Below, in pieces: positions 43,633 to 55,499 of a stretch of 64,000 nt of DNA (positions are counted from its first letter, which is position 1; each line of letters begins with the position of its first letter). The translations under genes were made by a program, and so were the position numbers. Below the pieces are notes generated by a model. That model was not told the DNA's origin, ran no database searches, and was given only the letters and a program-made list of their open reading frames with translations. The DNA is taken from NCBI GenBank assembly GCA_947069175.1, contig CAMTDV010000013.1, forward strand, positions 25,609,857-25,673,856, read 5' to 3'. This DNA comes from Scalesia atractyloides. Taxonomy: Eukaryota > Streptophyta > Magnoliopsida > Asterales > Asteraceae.

Positions 43633-45874
43633 ATTTGTTATTTTTTTTATTGTATAATTATGTTTTAAAATTCTAATTTGTTTATTAATTATGTATCGTA
43701 TAAAATTAATTTGAGCATTAAATACGCAACAAAATTTATAACTGATTATTCGGTTTAATAAACGAAGCGGGTTTGGATAACCCGGTTTTTTACGGATGTT
43801 ACACGTTAGCTACTGATCTAAAGTTGCATTATGATCGTAATAATATGTAGCATAACCCTCTGAACTTGTATTACATGATCATAATCAGAATCTGAGTTTA
43901 TGCACAAGTTCCGTAATTATGTCATTTTGACTAAAATGCCCTTCTTGCATAAAATAAGGTTTAAATGATAACAGACTTGAAAATGAGTCTCCTGCTGATG
44001 TAATATTATAAGTAGGATTATTTGAGATGTCAAATCAAAATATAAACTGAGTTTATGAACAAGTCCTTATAATATGTCGATAAATGACGATAAGGCCCTT
44101 ATGGCTTATAAAATGGTTTTAATCACATCTTTTTAAAGTAAATCTTTTACCTACTGATTGTTATACTAAATAACATATCTAGACATGTTAACCTGACCTT
44201 AATATCAGTTTTCATTAAACATCACACAAATCGTCATTTTACGACATAAGCGCCGTTTTGGCGCATAGTATAGTTTTAAACCATATTTACCAACCAAGAC
44301 TTGTTACCTATTGTTTTTGAAACTTTTTTTAAATATTTTTACAGTAAGTACATGATATAAACTCAGAATCGCAAATAATTTATAAACTATGTGTAAAATG
44401 ACCAAAATGCCCCTTCGTTGCATAGTTTGGTCATAAAAGATAAATTACAAATATAATTAATGTCCCACTCATATTATATCATAAATAAGTTATTTTTCCA
44501 GAATACTTATGGTTATAACAATAAAACTATATTCAAGTTCCTTTTATAAGGTGAATTACCAAAATGCCCTTATGAGGCATAGTTTCATTTTAAAACCTTA
44601 ACAGGCATATAAGTTGATATCCTACTGATATTACAACTTATTTAAAATATAATGGCATATAGAACTTGTCTATGACTTATCCGGTTACCCGATATTGCTA
44701 ATATGCATACGGTTAAGCATATGTAACTAGTTTACAGAAATTAACCTAAACGGGTCTAACCTTGTCATTTAAGTTTCAAAATCCAAAATGTTTATAGTTT
44801 ACCTATATTATGCAAGTCAAAGTACTTGTCGGGTTTAAACTACATTGTATCCGATCATCGTTTAATCAAGCGTTATACGTTTTGATCTTGTACACTACTC
44901 GGTCTAAGTCTATGACTTAAATAAGACCGTTAGTATTTAATTGGTTAGCTTATGCCATAATCCAGACTAGAGCCTTTCGGTAAATGCTATCTTCACTTAA
45001 TTCATTTTGGATACGACTGAGTATTAAATCTTGAATTTTTAAATCAAGACTAGCTTAGGTAAATACTCTCGACTTATTTTCCCTATACGGGCTTGGGATA
45101 TGGTAAATTATTACTGCTTGGTCGGAAATGGGATCAATCGAATGCCGAATTGTGGCTAGTAAATCCGCATATTTTGTTTTAATCAGTTTTTTTATAACTT
45201 AAACATCGGGGGTCAACTACCGTGTCCTAGATATCCTCGGCTCATTACATTAGATAATGGCCACGAACTTAGCGCGGGGTGTAGGCATACACCTGACAGA
45301 CACTCAAATGCAACTACCCACACTTGTTAGGGATAACTCCTTTGTGAGTTCTAAGTGGTGTGTATTTAATCATGTCTCGGTCTCTGTACTGGGCCCTGTA
45401 TGTATGGACAAACATGTGAATCTGTTAACAAGGTTGCAAGGTCAACTTTCCCAAGTTATAAAAGATTTTGTGCCTTTGTGCACTTAAAATCATTTTCGAA
45501 TGTTTTCAAAATGAGTCAGTTGAGTGTATTTACCAGCGAAAGCTGACGTATTTTCAAAAGACTAAGCTGCAGGTACAATACGAAATGGGCTGGAAGCTGC
45601 TCGGTAGTGATATAAGAGGATCTTGCAAATCCTTAGATCTGCCCAAGTCTGTTTTACATTCTTTCTTTTGTACAATTTATGATCCGTTTGTGAAGCTTCT
45701 ATTACGAACCGTCTGTATATTATTTTGGAACTTTGAACATTTGGTTTGTAATAGTAATTTAAACTCCAAGACTTCCGTTGTGCTGTGTTTAATTGACTAT
45801 GAGGATATCAACTTACGTCACGATATTCCCCACCCGGGCCCACCGGTGTTTGGTTGAAAATACGGGGTGTGACA

Positions 45875-47210
45875 CTATGAAGGGTCCCCGATTTACCTTA
45901 ACAAAACCCCGAGTGACTACTACTATCTATCTTATTCTAAAAGCCGAGCTGCTGAGATCCACACCCATGTCTGGAAGTTGAGGCAGGGTGAAAAGTTTAG
46001 CAATTGGCAAGTTTGCCAGGAATGGTTTAAGGGTGCCTTCCCCCCCAATAGAGGTACGGGCGGGCGGGGAACAAAGTTATGAACAAACATACTGCGCATA
46101 CCTCCAGCTAGCTGCTAGCTCTACCTCCAATACTCATAAGATTATCATGGAGCGGCGCAGCATGCACTAGGACCAGGAAAGGTTTGAGGCGGCAAAGAAA
46201 GAGATGGTCCTAAAGCGGGTCCAAGTGGCCGCGCAAAAACAATAGCTTGAGGGCTGAGAGAGCCAAGTTTGTTGAAGCTTAGCAGACCGAGGAATGGTCC
46301 GTGCTGGGGTGGAAGAAGAAGGCTGAAGGTGCCACTGCCATACTTGTTGAGGAGCGCAAGTTGTGGAGGGAGGCCTGTGAAAGGGACAATATTGAGAAAA
46401 TACCATTAAGGATGAGGTGGTGGGCCTTCGCGCAGAAGTTGAGCGCTTGAAGAAGGAGAAGGAAGAAGCCGCAGCTGCCGCCGAAGAGGTGAGGTCGCAT
46501 CATGAGCAAAGCGAACAGAAAGAGGTAGAAACTTCCACCCTTCTTATTTTATGGGATCAAGAGATTGCCAGACTAACCTCGTCATTGCGTAATCAAGCGG
46601 AGGCTAGGGCAGCACTTGAAAGTGCTAAAAAGGATCTCCTACTGTATAGGCGCTTGGAGGATCAAGAAAAGCTGCGCCTTGCGGAGGTGAAAGTGAGCGC
46701 GAATGAGCAAAAATTGGAAGACTCTAAAGAAGCCCGCGCCACTGTAGAGAGTATGCCCGAGCCCTTGACGAACAACATGCTTTGAATACAGCAGCATGGA
46801 GTCGTGAATGTAAGTTCGCTGTTGTTATTTTGATCACCATTTGTCTTGATTCTCATTTTATTTCCTTTGTGCTGTGTAGATTGACAATTCAATCCTGAAC
46901 TTAGTGGAGTTGGACAGTGTTGTGGCCAAACTGATGGTCACAGCACGCCATGATGGATATGCGTAGGGCTATGCAGAGTGCGCTCACCACGTAACTCGTG
47001 CTTTGGACGTTCAGTGGGATACCAGCGCGCCTCTACCCATGGGGTCAATGCCAATGCTGCCTTCTCCGAGGCGAAGCAAGAGTATGATCGTCTGTAACTA
47101 CCAGTGATGGATCTGGTAAGTGAAGCGCTCTAGCATGACGATTTTGTTGACCGCCTGAAGGACGTTTTTCATGATGCTGCTTAGATTGAGGAGTCATAAG
47201 GGTAGGATGA
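45875..47210 (+). pseudogene. Antisense accessory ORF of Tat-2, 3' part
   Basis: It continues the gene after the solo LTR. The frame with SPIYLNKTPSDYYYLSYSKS and HTHVWKLRQGEKFSNW, then CQEWFKGAFPP, is typical of the C-terminal half of this family. A long charged, probably coiled-coil region follows (about 46140-46780: VERLKKEKEEAAAAAEEV, LAEVKVSANEQKLEDSKEAR), then an intron-like gap with a GTAAGT donor near 46809 and an acceptor near 46880. The last exon has AAFSEAKQEYDRL, shared with 11016-11221. Several stops and frame changes break it. It ends near 47190-47209, just before the copia insertion. Confidence 0.72.
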
Positions 47211-47215
47211 GAATG

Positions 47216-47516
47216 TGTAAGTCCCGATATCAGATCTAACAGGTATCGTAAACCTAATCAATTGCGGAAATAAAGATTACGATGAAGAACAACTCTTGAA
47301 TCAAAAACAACTTGCAGACACCAGAATAGTGTCTGATACAAGTTTTTCAATAATAACTCTCTAACCCTGAAACATTAACCAAATACATATATTTATACTA
47401 ACCATCTAACCCATTAGTTACAACCCTAGGCCCATGAGGCACTAGGAAGCCCAAAACCCTCTAATAAGCCTAAATGTAGCACTAATGTGTAAACCTCCAA
47501 TAATATAAGCCCAACA
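47216..47516 (-). repeat. 3' LTR of the copia element
   Basis: Plus-strand TGTAAGTCCCGATATC to GCCCAACA. It closely matches 60178-60468; the visible differences include a short extra segment near 47437 and scattered substitutions. Confidence 0.92.
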
Positions 47517-47530
47517 ATCTCCCCTAGGTT
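47517..47530 (-). other. Polypurine tract of the copia element
   Basis: On the minus strand CCTAGGGGAGATT directly precedes TGTTGGGC, the 3' LTR start. 47531-47774 is noncoding. Confidence 0.75.
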
Positions 47531-47774
47531 TACAACATTAGGCCTTTTAATCTTTAGGTTGCGCATCAACTCCCAATCTTCCAGCAATTATTCCAGCCAC
47601 AGTAGCTGTCCAGTCTTTAGCACAAGCTTCATATAACTCTACCATTCAAATCTGATTTAAAGCAAGAACCTGCAGATCTTCATCGTGAAAACTCACCAGA
47701 TCGACCACATCATTAACCCGAAAAGCCTTCTCTTTCGTCACAATCGCTACTCTCCCAACCTTAGGATCATATAG

Positions 47775-50155
47775 CTAGAAATTAAAATTCTTCAAAATTC
47801 TTTTTGGGAATGTCGGAGCAACTGGTATAGCGAGTTCTTTATCCGTCAGAGGCCACGTCACCGATTTAAAATGCCTCCCAGTTCTTGCATCACGAACCCC
47901 CTTTGCTGCTCGTAGATATGGCTCAGCCGTTGTCTTAAACCCAGTCTTCACTTCCTGTTCCAACCGCTTGAAAAACCTCCAACCCGGACCTCGTTCAGTA
48001 GTATCATCATCAGTGTAAGGAGCTCGTAACAGATCAGTCAACGCAATCTTTGTCCAAGTTTCAAACTAAGACTCCTTAGAATAATATTCACGCGTACCAT
48101 CTTGCCTAACAATATCCACATCTTCTTCACTTGATCGTACATCCAATTGAGCACTTTAGACTTATTTCGACCTTGCTGTAGTAACTCGAACCAAGTTCCA
48201 TGACATACCATTCAGATTGGTTGGAAGGATCTTTCAACTGAAAATTCTCATCAAGCGGATTTACATCAACATTTTTCATCAAAACCATTTGTTTTTTTCT
48301 TTTGTGTCGTTGAACGTTTTTGGCTAGCAGTGTACTTCTTCTTTAGATCACGTGAATACTCATCCAAACCAGCTTGTCGATCAGAAGCTAATTGTTCCGC
48401 AGCTACTCTATCCGCTTCACTTTGTTCAGCTGCTCTCTGCTCAGCTGCTCTATGGCGATGTTCAATATTCATTGGATCATCAGTAGGGTCAGAAAATTCT
48501 CACCCAAACTTGTTCTCCAACTTAGCCTTCAAATCAAACACCAAAGTCATTAACATAGTAACATCCCCTTGCAGCGGATCAATCGTCTGATCCCTGATGT
48601 CGATGCGTGTCTGCAATGAGGCAATCTGAGCATCTTTAAGCACAACCTCCTGTTCAAGTACAATCACTCGCTTCTTCAAATTAACAACATCAACCTCTGC
48701 ATCTTCATCATCACTGTCCAGACCACTAAACTCAAAAGCACGTTTCTCTGATCTCCTAGAATATTCATCAGCATGACCCTCACCCGCTCTAGATCCCTCA
48801 GCACCCACTGAACTACCGCCAAAATCCATCATTTGCAATATAGAGTCCGCTGGAATAGATACGGTTGTAGAATGTGTAACAATATGAGCAGTTGTCGTTT
48901 CAGAAGGAATAGTAGAGTCAAACATCAGAGTATCCGTCAAAGACACAGTAGATGAAGATAAGGCAGGAGTAGATGTGACTGGGGTAGATTCTTCAGCAAT
49001 ACTACCAACGTGAACTTCAGAATGCCTTGGTTCATTAATAGTCTCCGCCCGTCGTCTCTTTATCAATGGCACTTCGTCTTCTTCAACCTCTTCGTTAGAC
49101 TCAAGAGGAGGATCACCTTGTCACTCTTGAATTTATTTCAAGTGTGCAATAAGAGCTTCCAAGTTCTCTGAAGAAAGTTCTGGCAAAACTGGAGTCAGAT
49201 TAGCATTAAATTCAGTGATGTCGTCCAAGAAAGCTTGTTCCTCGTCAGTGTCCGCATCAGTAACCAGATCTTCAACCTCAATCTCTTTCTCTTTCACTAG
49301 TATATCATGTTCCTCAGCAACAATAGCATTAATCGGTGTAGGTGCTGGAACATCCTGTCCGATCACCTCAGCAAACCTTCCGAACTTCTTCAATGGAAAA
49401 CGACCAACAAAAACAGTCTTTGATGTTGAACGGTTTTTCTTCATAGTGCTAAAAATAGTCGGTCTCATTGGCTTCATATTCAACAGATTCGCATCTGAAG
49501 CATCCTTGGTTAGATCGGGATATCGAGCATCCAAAATCAACTGCACGAAGTGCGGATATAGCAGAAACATCCTCTTCTTTGACTGTTCTAAAATCTTCTT
49601 CATATTCTCGAAAAATAAACCTGAGAAGTTATATTTCCAATCCATAATAAGAGCCACAATCGCTGAAGTTTGAGTTTGATTCGGTTGGTCTAACCCTCCC
49701 TTGTTCTCAGAATGCACCAGCAATCTCCAGTAAGCGGGATACATTTTCTTGAGCAGCGGTGGATATGTTCCCTCATAACTCGTCTCAGTAAGAATAGGCA
49801 ATACTTTCTCCTTTGCATACACGGTTGGATCACTTGTAGCGTCAGTAAACTATAATACCTCTCGAACACAGGCTTTATTCACTAAAATCTCTTTACCCTG
49901 AATCTGAGAACTGATGTACGGCCTCCCATCAGCTCCTCTCAAGTGGAATCTAGCTCTTTTCCAAAAGGTGTGCACTAGATCTCTATATATCACCGGGTTG
50001 GCACGAAGTGCATACGCAATCTTGCACTCATTTAATCCAACCATCATGGATTTGAATTCTTGGAAAAATTCCGCCGGCGGATCTGATAGATATCCCGCTT
50101 GATTATGAAACTGTTCCTCCGCCAGCATGACCGCATCAAATGCTTCTTCCACCAT
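47775..50155 (-). pseudogene. Env-like third ORF of the Sirevirus-type element (broken)
   Basis: The minus-strand ATG at 50155 (MVEEAFDAVMLAEEQF) opens a frame to about 49850. Further pieces are 49822-49133, 49072-48500, 48472-48266 and 48041-47775. The first half reads ANPVIYRDLVHTFWKRARFH and VYAKEKVLPILTETSYEGTY-type text. The middle is acidic and Ser/Thr-rich. A coiled coil follows (VVNLKKRVIVLEQEVVLKDA) and then an Ala/Glu/Arg-rich helix (AAEQRAAEQSEADRVAAEQL). I see no signal peptide. It occupies the position of Sirevirus env-like genes, whose role is unproven. A splice acceptor lies two bases before the ATG. Confidence 0.7.
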
Positions 50156-50157
50156 TT

Positions 50158-52045
50158 CTGTCAAAAATATTAACAGTTAACTCAATCTCAACACAACTAA
50201 CTGACAGAAGTTAAGGGAGTTCATCAGGATTAAGGGTCAAAACAAATCGGATGGTTCAAACAGAAAGGTTCAATTATCAAAAAAAAGTTCAAACCAATTT
50301 TAGAGGTTCAATCACTTGGAAAGGTTCAAAAGAGCTCAAAGGTTCAGACATTGGAATCCGGATTCGCATACAGTTCAATAGTAATCCAGATGAACCTTTC
50401 ATCAATCCAGATTCGTAAACAGTTCAACAGTAATTCGGATGAACCTTACATCAATCCGGATGAACATCATGCGAGATGAGATCCGAGTTCATCAATTCGG
50501 TTGAATGTCCATCCGGAATGAGATCCGAAATACCAGTCTCTTTGAAGACCAATCCGAAATGCTATCCGAAATGCATGAATACTTGAAGATTATCATTAAA
50601 TTTCATAATTATAAAGCATTATATACCTAATCCGGATGACATCTAAGATAAAATCCGAAATGAAAGATAAACAGTGAGTTCAGATATGATCAGAGAATGT
50701 CAAAAGATTTCGGAAAATTTTTGTGAATAATCCGAAATGCAACTCTAATTCATTTAAGTGTTTTTTCCGGAATGGACTTGGGCCTAAAACCTTTTGGGCC
50801 CAAGTCAATCCAGAATCCATCATCTGAATTCCCAAACGATCCTGATTGGGCTTATGTCAGGACCAATCCGGAATAGTGACTAGTTAGTGGGCCTATCCGA
50901 AAGGTGTTTGAAAGCCCAATCCAGAACAGTACCCCCATTATCCATACTTGTTCAATTTTGATATTTTCAGAAATTCTATTGAATTGGCCCAACTTCAAAA
51001 CTTAGCAGACCAATCCAATATCCCTTGACAGAAACCATCTAACCAAAAGTCAACAATTTGACTAACCAAGCATCCAACCACACTTACCAACTACGAAAGT
51101 AAGTAAGATATTTAAACATAAACACAACCTTACTAAGGGATCAAATCATTTCTAAAGTCGACTAAGGAGCATTTTTAAGTGTGAGCTGGGTCAGACTAGT
51201 CTAAGAAATTGCCAATATACTTGTCCATTTAAGTCTAAAACTCAACCCTCCAGTTCTAGCTTCATGATATGCTTAAGGAAGTATTATACTATGGTACCCG
51301 TGTGTCCCATACCATGACATACCCTGCGATCAAGGTAAGCAATTCATCGTAGCAGGTGAGTATACTGAGATCATCATTTATCTTTTACAACGTCAGAGTA
51401 TCGGTGAACAGGTCAGTACTTTCGCAGAGCAGAGTGACCAATAGTATCTGACGAGGGTTAGGCAAATACCTTATGTGGTACGTAGAATTCATGGAACTTT
51501 CTCATGAAGAGATTTAGAGATTTCCTTTCTTTTAGATTTGGCCCTTCTATTTTGGCTCTTTTAAAAGATATTCTGACTGTGCCTAGGTCTGCATATAATC
51601 TGGATGCAACAAAAGGGCAGCTAAGATATCCCCGGATGACTCAACAGTATAAAGACCCGAAACCTCAGGCGTTGGCTATCTATCAACACAGGATTTAAGA
51701 CCATGAAATCAGACGCCTATAGTGTGTGACCCACTGAATATATAGTTCATTATGTTTATATCATTCGGCTTACACTATCCGGTTGAGATCTAGACCTGTC
51801 AGCATATCACCTTGGATTCAAGTCTTTCCCGCTACAACACCTTATATGTGTTAGTCAGAAACTTTATCACGAAAAAGTATTTCATTTCCCAATCATTGCA
51901 AAAGCTGTTTAAAACTAAAAAAAAATGTTTTTCTTTTTCTTTTCTTTTTGAATATTTCTCCCCCTAAATTTGTGCATATATATGAACAAATTTATGAAGC
52001 AAATAGAAATGAAAGAAAGAAAACAAACTAAAAGGAAAGGATAGA
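50158..52045 (-). other. Noncoding region between RNase H and env-like ORF
   Basis: On the minus strand it ends in a T-rich run and GACAG (AG = plus 50158-50159), a good splice acceptor. 50340-50890 is full of degenerate ATCCGGAATG / ATCCGAAATG words. An internal polypurine tract is at 51956-51968. No gene seen. Confidence 0.6.
51956..51968 (-). other. Internal polypurine tract after RNase H
   Basis: Minus-strand TTTAGGGGGAGAA, next to the palindrome AAATTTGT...ACAAATTT (51965-51992). Extra polypurine tracts downstream of pol are known in Sireviruses. Confidence 0.6.
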
Positions 52046-52051
52046 AGATGC

Positions 52052-53600
52052 TCAGTTAGAAAAACGGATCATTTTGAGAAGATCCACAAGCACTTGAAAA
52101 CACGCGTTGCTAACGGGTTTCGTGAACAAATCCGCCATGTTTGCATCGGCGTGGATTTGCTCAAGTTTAACGAGATCCTTTTCATAGCAATCACGAATCA
52201 AATGAACTTTGATATTTATGTGCTTGGTTTTGGAGTGAAAAACAGGGTTTTTAACGATTTGGATAGCTGCATCATTATCACAATAAATTGTTGTGTTTAG
52301 ATAAGTCAAACCATAATCCGCAAGCTGGTGTTGCATCCATAAAACCTAGGAGCAGCAAGCAGATGCTGTGACATATTCTGCTTTCGCTGTAGAAAGAGAG
52401 ACCGTCTGCTGCTTCTTGCATTGCCAAGAGATTAATCTGCCCTCCTAAGAATTGGCATCCAGCGGAAGTTGAGCGCATATCCCTATCTGTACCTCCAAGA
52501 TTACTGTTAGAGAAAGCATACAGTTCAGATTCAAAATTTTTAGGATACCAGAGGCCCAGTGATGGTGTCCCTTTGAGGTACCTAAAGATTCTTTTAACAG
52601 CATGTAAATGAGAGAGTTTAGGAGTAGCCTGATATCGAGCACACTAGCAAACGACAAACATGATATCTGGCCGACTTGCAGTGAGATACATGAGTGAACC
52701 AATCATAGACCGGTACATAGTTGGATTGACATGCGTTCCTTCAGCGTCTTCTTTTAGCAAAGGTCGTTCTGCAATAGGTGAAGCCGTAGGCTTTGAGTCT
52801 GTAAGCTTGAATTTCATAAGAACGTCATTGACATATTTTCCTTGATGAATCAAGATTCCTTGCGGGCTTTGACGAACTTGAAGTCCCAAAAATATAGTCA
52901 TCTCCCCCAATGAGCTCATCTCAAATTTCTTCTTCATGATTTCTTCAAATTCCCGACATAGACGATCATTCGTAGAACCAAAAATAATATCATCGACGTA
53001 AATTTGAACAAGAATAATGTCCTTGTCAACACATTTGATGAACAAAGTTTGATCAATGGTTCCCCGAGTATACCCATGAGCAAGCAAATGCTCTGTTAAA
53101 GTTGTGTACCATGCGCGAGGCACTTGATGCAACCCATACAAAGCTTTGTCCAATTTGTATGCATAGTTTGCTTGTCAGTATCAGTAAAACCCAGTGGTTG
53201 TGCCACGTATATTTACTCTTTCACCGTGCCATAGAGAAAAGCAGTCTTGACATCCATTTGATAGACGATGAAGTCCATGTAAGATGCATATGCCAAGAAA
53301 ATGCGAATAGCCTCCAATCGAGCTACCGTGCATAAACCTCATCGTGGTCCAATCCTTCAATCTGACAGAAACCTGAACAACCAGTCGAGCTTTGTTCCTA
53401 ACAATAACTCTACTGTCATCCTGTTTATTGCGAAATACCCAGCGAGTTCCAAGAGCACGTTTTCCTTGAGGAAGTTTCACCAATTGCCATACACCAAGCT
53501 TCTCAAACTGATTGAGTTCTTCATGCATAGCGTCAACCCAGCCTGGTTCCTGCAAGGCGACATCAATGCTTTTAGGTTTAATTTGTGAGATAAAGCAAGA
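52052..53600 (-). pseudogene. Copia reverse transcriptase and RNase H (broken)
   Basis: The RT starts near 53590 (EPGWVDAMHEELNQFEKLGVW), then RWVFRNKQDD before a frameshift near 53390. The catalytic part is open at 53153-52644: ALYGLHQVPRAWY, YVDD in VQIYVDDIIFGSTND, the FEMSSLGEM motif and SRPDIMF. RNase H is shifted into other frames (STSAGCQFLGG near 52460; CDNDAAIQIVKNPVFHSKTKHI near 52270) and ends at 52052. Several frameshifts and stops break it. RT lies after integrase, the copia order. Confidence 0.88.
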
Positions 53601-54031
53601 GTAAAGACAAGTATTGATATCCTCTGATTGACTGCGAGTTTGAAAGGCAGCAGTAACAGGACCAATAACATTTTCAATTGGATGATCACGCTGTAGACGC
53701 TATGGTATCGGCATAGCAGGGACAAGGAGATCTGTTTGCAAGTTGGTAACACTCGGTGAGACAACTCCAGATGGCTCCCCCTTATTAGTTGAACTAGTAG
53801 AAGTGTTGACTGATGAATCAACAGAACATTCTTGCGATGTAGGCTCAGGAAAGAGAGATGAGCTTAAGACATCAGGAGGTGTAAGCCCATCGTATGTCAC
53901 GGGAGGTTCTGTGTTTGGAGCCTCAACTTCAGGGGAATCATCCTGAGGAGTCTGTTCAGATGCCATTTCCTGATGTTGCGATACTGGTGAAGGTGTAGAT
54001 ATAGCTTCATTAAATCCAGGTGGATCCATAG

Positions 54032-55160
54032 TCAGCTGCTTAAAAGTCTCGTGCAGCTGTGCAGCATCGACATCGTGTTCAAGTAAGTAGGCATCGTTGG
54101 AAGGTCAGACATTTTGCTTGTACCTGCAATCACATTAGAAGGGACATCAACATGGTTAAACAAAGAGGAATAATCATACAACCAGTCAGGATCAATGCGT
54201 GTGTCCTTGGGATTCTCCTCCAGCCAACCCACATTGTAGGTTTCAACTACCATTTTCTTGATCTTATTATATACACGATAGGAAGTATTTTTAGAATATC
54301 CGACGAAAATGCATGGATCCCCGCGTGATTCAGATTTCCCTTTAGCATCCATGAGTAGAAGAACACAAGGGCATCCGAACTTGCGGAAATGCTTGACCGA
54401 AGGTTTGCGACCTTCAACCACTTCGTACGGTGTTTTCATGTGTCTTTTGTGGATCAGGGCATGATGCTGAATATAACAGGCGGTATTGATTGATTCTGCC
54501 TAGAAAATAAGAGGTAGTTCGGATTCAACCAACATAGTGTGTGTAGCTTCAATTAGTGTTCGATTTCTCCGTTCTGCAACCCCATTTTGTTGTGGAGTTC
54601 TAGCTGCACTAAACTGTCGATCAATACCCTTGGAGGAGCAGAAAGAATTTACGGTAGCATTCTTAAACTCTGTTCCGTTATCATAATGAATAGCCTTCAC
54701 AGTGGTGTCTGTCTGGTTTTCCATAAGTGTGATGAACTGTTTAACCAACTCAGCAGTTTCACCTTTTTGTGCCATAAAGAAGACCCAAGTGAATCGTGAG
54801 TAGTCATCAATAATAACCAGACAGTATGCCTTACCACCAATTCTCAGAACATCTGTCGGACCAAAAAGATCCATATGAAGTAATTCTAAGAATTGAGACG
54901 TGGAAGGTGCGGGTTTAGACTTGTGCGGCTATCGATGTTGTTTCCCACATGCACATGATTCACACTTTTCAATCTGCATAAAGTCCCGAACTGGTAGATC
55001 TCTGACTAAATCCACCTTTTGCAAGTCTATTTAAGTTCTTTATGTTAATGGGTCCGAGTTGACTATGCCATAACATTGCATCATGCTCAGCAGTCAACGA
55101 GAATAAGCAAGTAAGCTTGTCAGTGAGAGCTTTGTTCATGTCGATGACATATGCATTTCC
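54032..55160 (-). pseudogene. Copia GAG-pre-integrase and integrase (broken)
   Basis: A pre-integrase zinc region (near 55090, MLWHSQLGPINIKNL) is followed by stops. The core is open at 54874-54500: Asp in HMDLFGP, Asp in IHYDNGTEFKN, and Glu in PQQNGVAERRNRTLIE, so the DDE residues are visible. One stop at 54500 separates the C-terminal part (54439-54032: TPYEVVEGRKPSVKHFRKFG, the usual copia integrase tail). 53601-54031 is an acidic, Ser/Pro-rich linker to RT. Confidence 0.88.
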
Positions 55161-55163
55161 TTT

Positions 55164-55490
55164 TCACGCTGCTTTTAGAAGAATCCATTCATCCGGAATG
55201 ATGAGGCCTGGTTTCAGCACATAACACCCTTTCTTGGTAAAGAGAACATCCAAATGATTATCACAGAGCTGAGACACACTCAAAAGACTATGCTTCAACT
55301 CTGGTACGTAATTTACGTTCTTGAAGCCGAGAGCTCCGTTGCATATTGTTCCTCTCATAGTGATCTTTCCTGTCTCACCACCTGCGAAGGAGACAAACCC
55401 GCCATTGAAAAACTGAATGTCATTCAACTGCGAGATGTCCCCAGTCATGTGCCTGGAACATCCACTGTCAATATACTAGAGTTTGACGAG
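55164..55490 (-). pseudogene. Copia aspartic protease
   Basis: The motif YIDSGCSRHMTGD (minus strand, near 55440-55480) is the Ty1/copia protease signature with the catalytic Asp. It continues with FGGGETGKI-like glycine text and LKHSLLSVSQLCD. One stop sits just before the motif, so the frame is not joined to gag. Confidence 0.85.
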
Positions 55491-55499
55491 AGTTCGCCA

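Larger units (their letters stand above)
41203..43803 (-). mobile_element. Solo LTR of the gag-only family, reverse orientation
   Basis: It runs TGTCACACCCC to GGATGTTACA, the reverse complement of the LTR ends at 28102-30945, and is flanked by exact CGTTA (41198-41202 and 43804-43808). Length is 2601 bases. It contains the same tRNA-like modules in the same order, but its minisatellite site holds another repeat (41614-41775). It is more diverged from the 28102 element than that element's two LTRs are from each other. It sits inside the larger solo LTR. Confidence 0.88.
39787..45874 (+). mobile_element. Large solo LTR inserted in the accessory ORF
   Basis: The left edge ATAACACCCTGTAAAATC and right edge GGGGTGTGACA match the usual TGTAACACCC...GGGTGTGACA ends of gypsy LTRs, with the first bases altered. 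Without the nested solo LTR it is about 3.5 kb. A TATA box TATAAATAG is at 40635-40643, preceded by a tandem array and followed by a C/T-rich leader, so it is plus-oriented. No primer site or internal domain is present. Flanks show no clean 5-bp duplication (CCTTC against CTATG), so the borders may be off by a few bases or mutated. The short frames at 45257-45857 show no motif. Confidence 0.65.

Noticed and set aside
45257..45857. Two open frames of 76 and 129 codons
   Set aside because: They lie in the 3' part of a solo LTR and show no domain; chance frames are likely.
49215..49673. 152-codon plus-strand frame
   Set aside because: Antisense shadow of the env-like ORF of the copia element.
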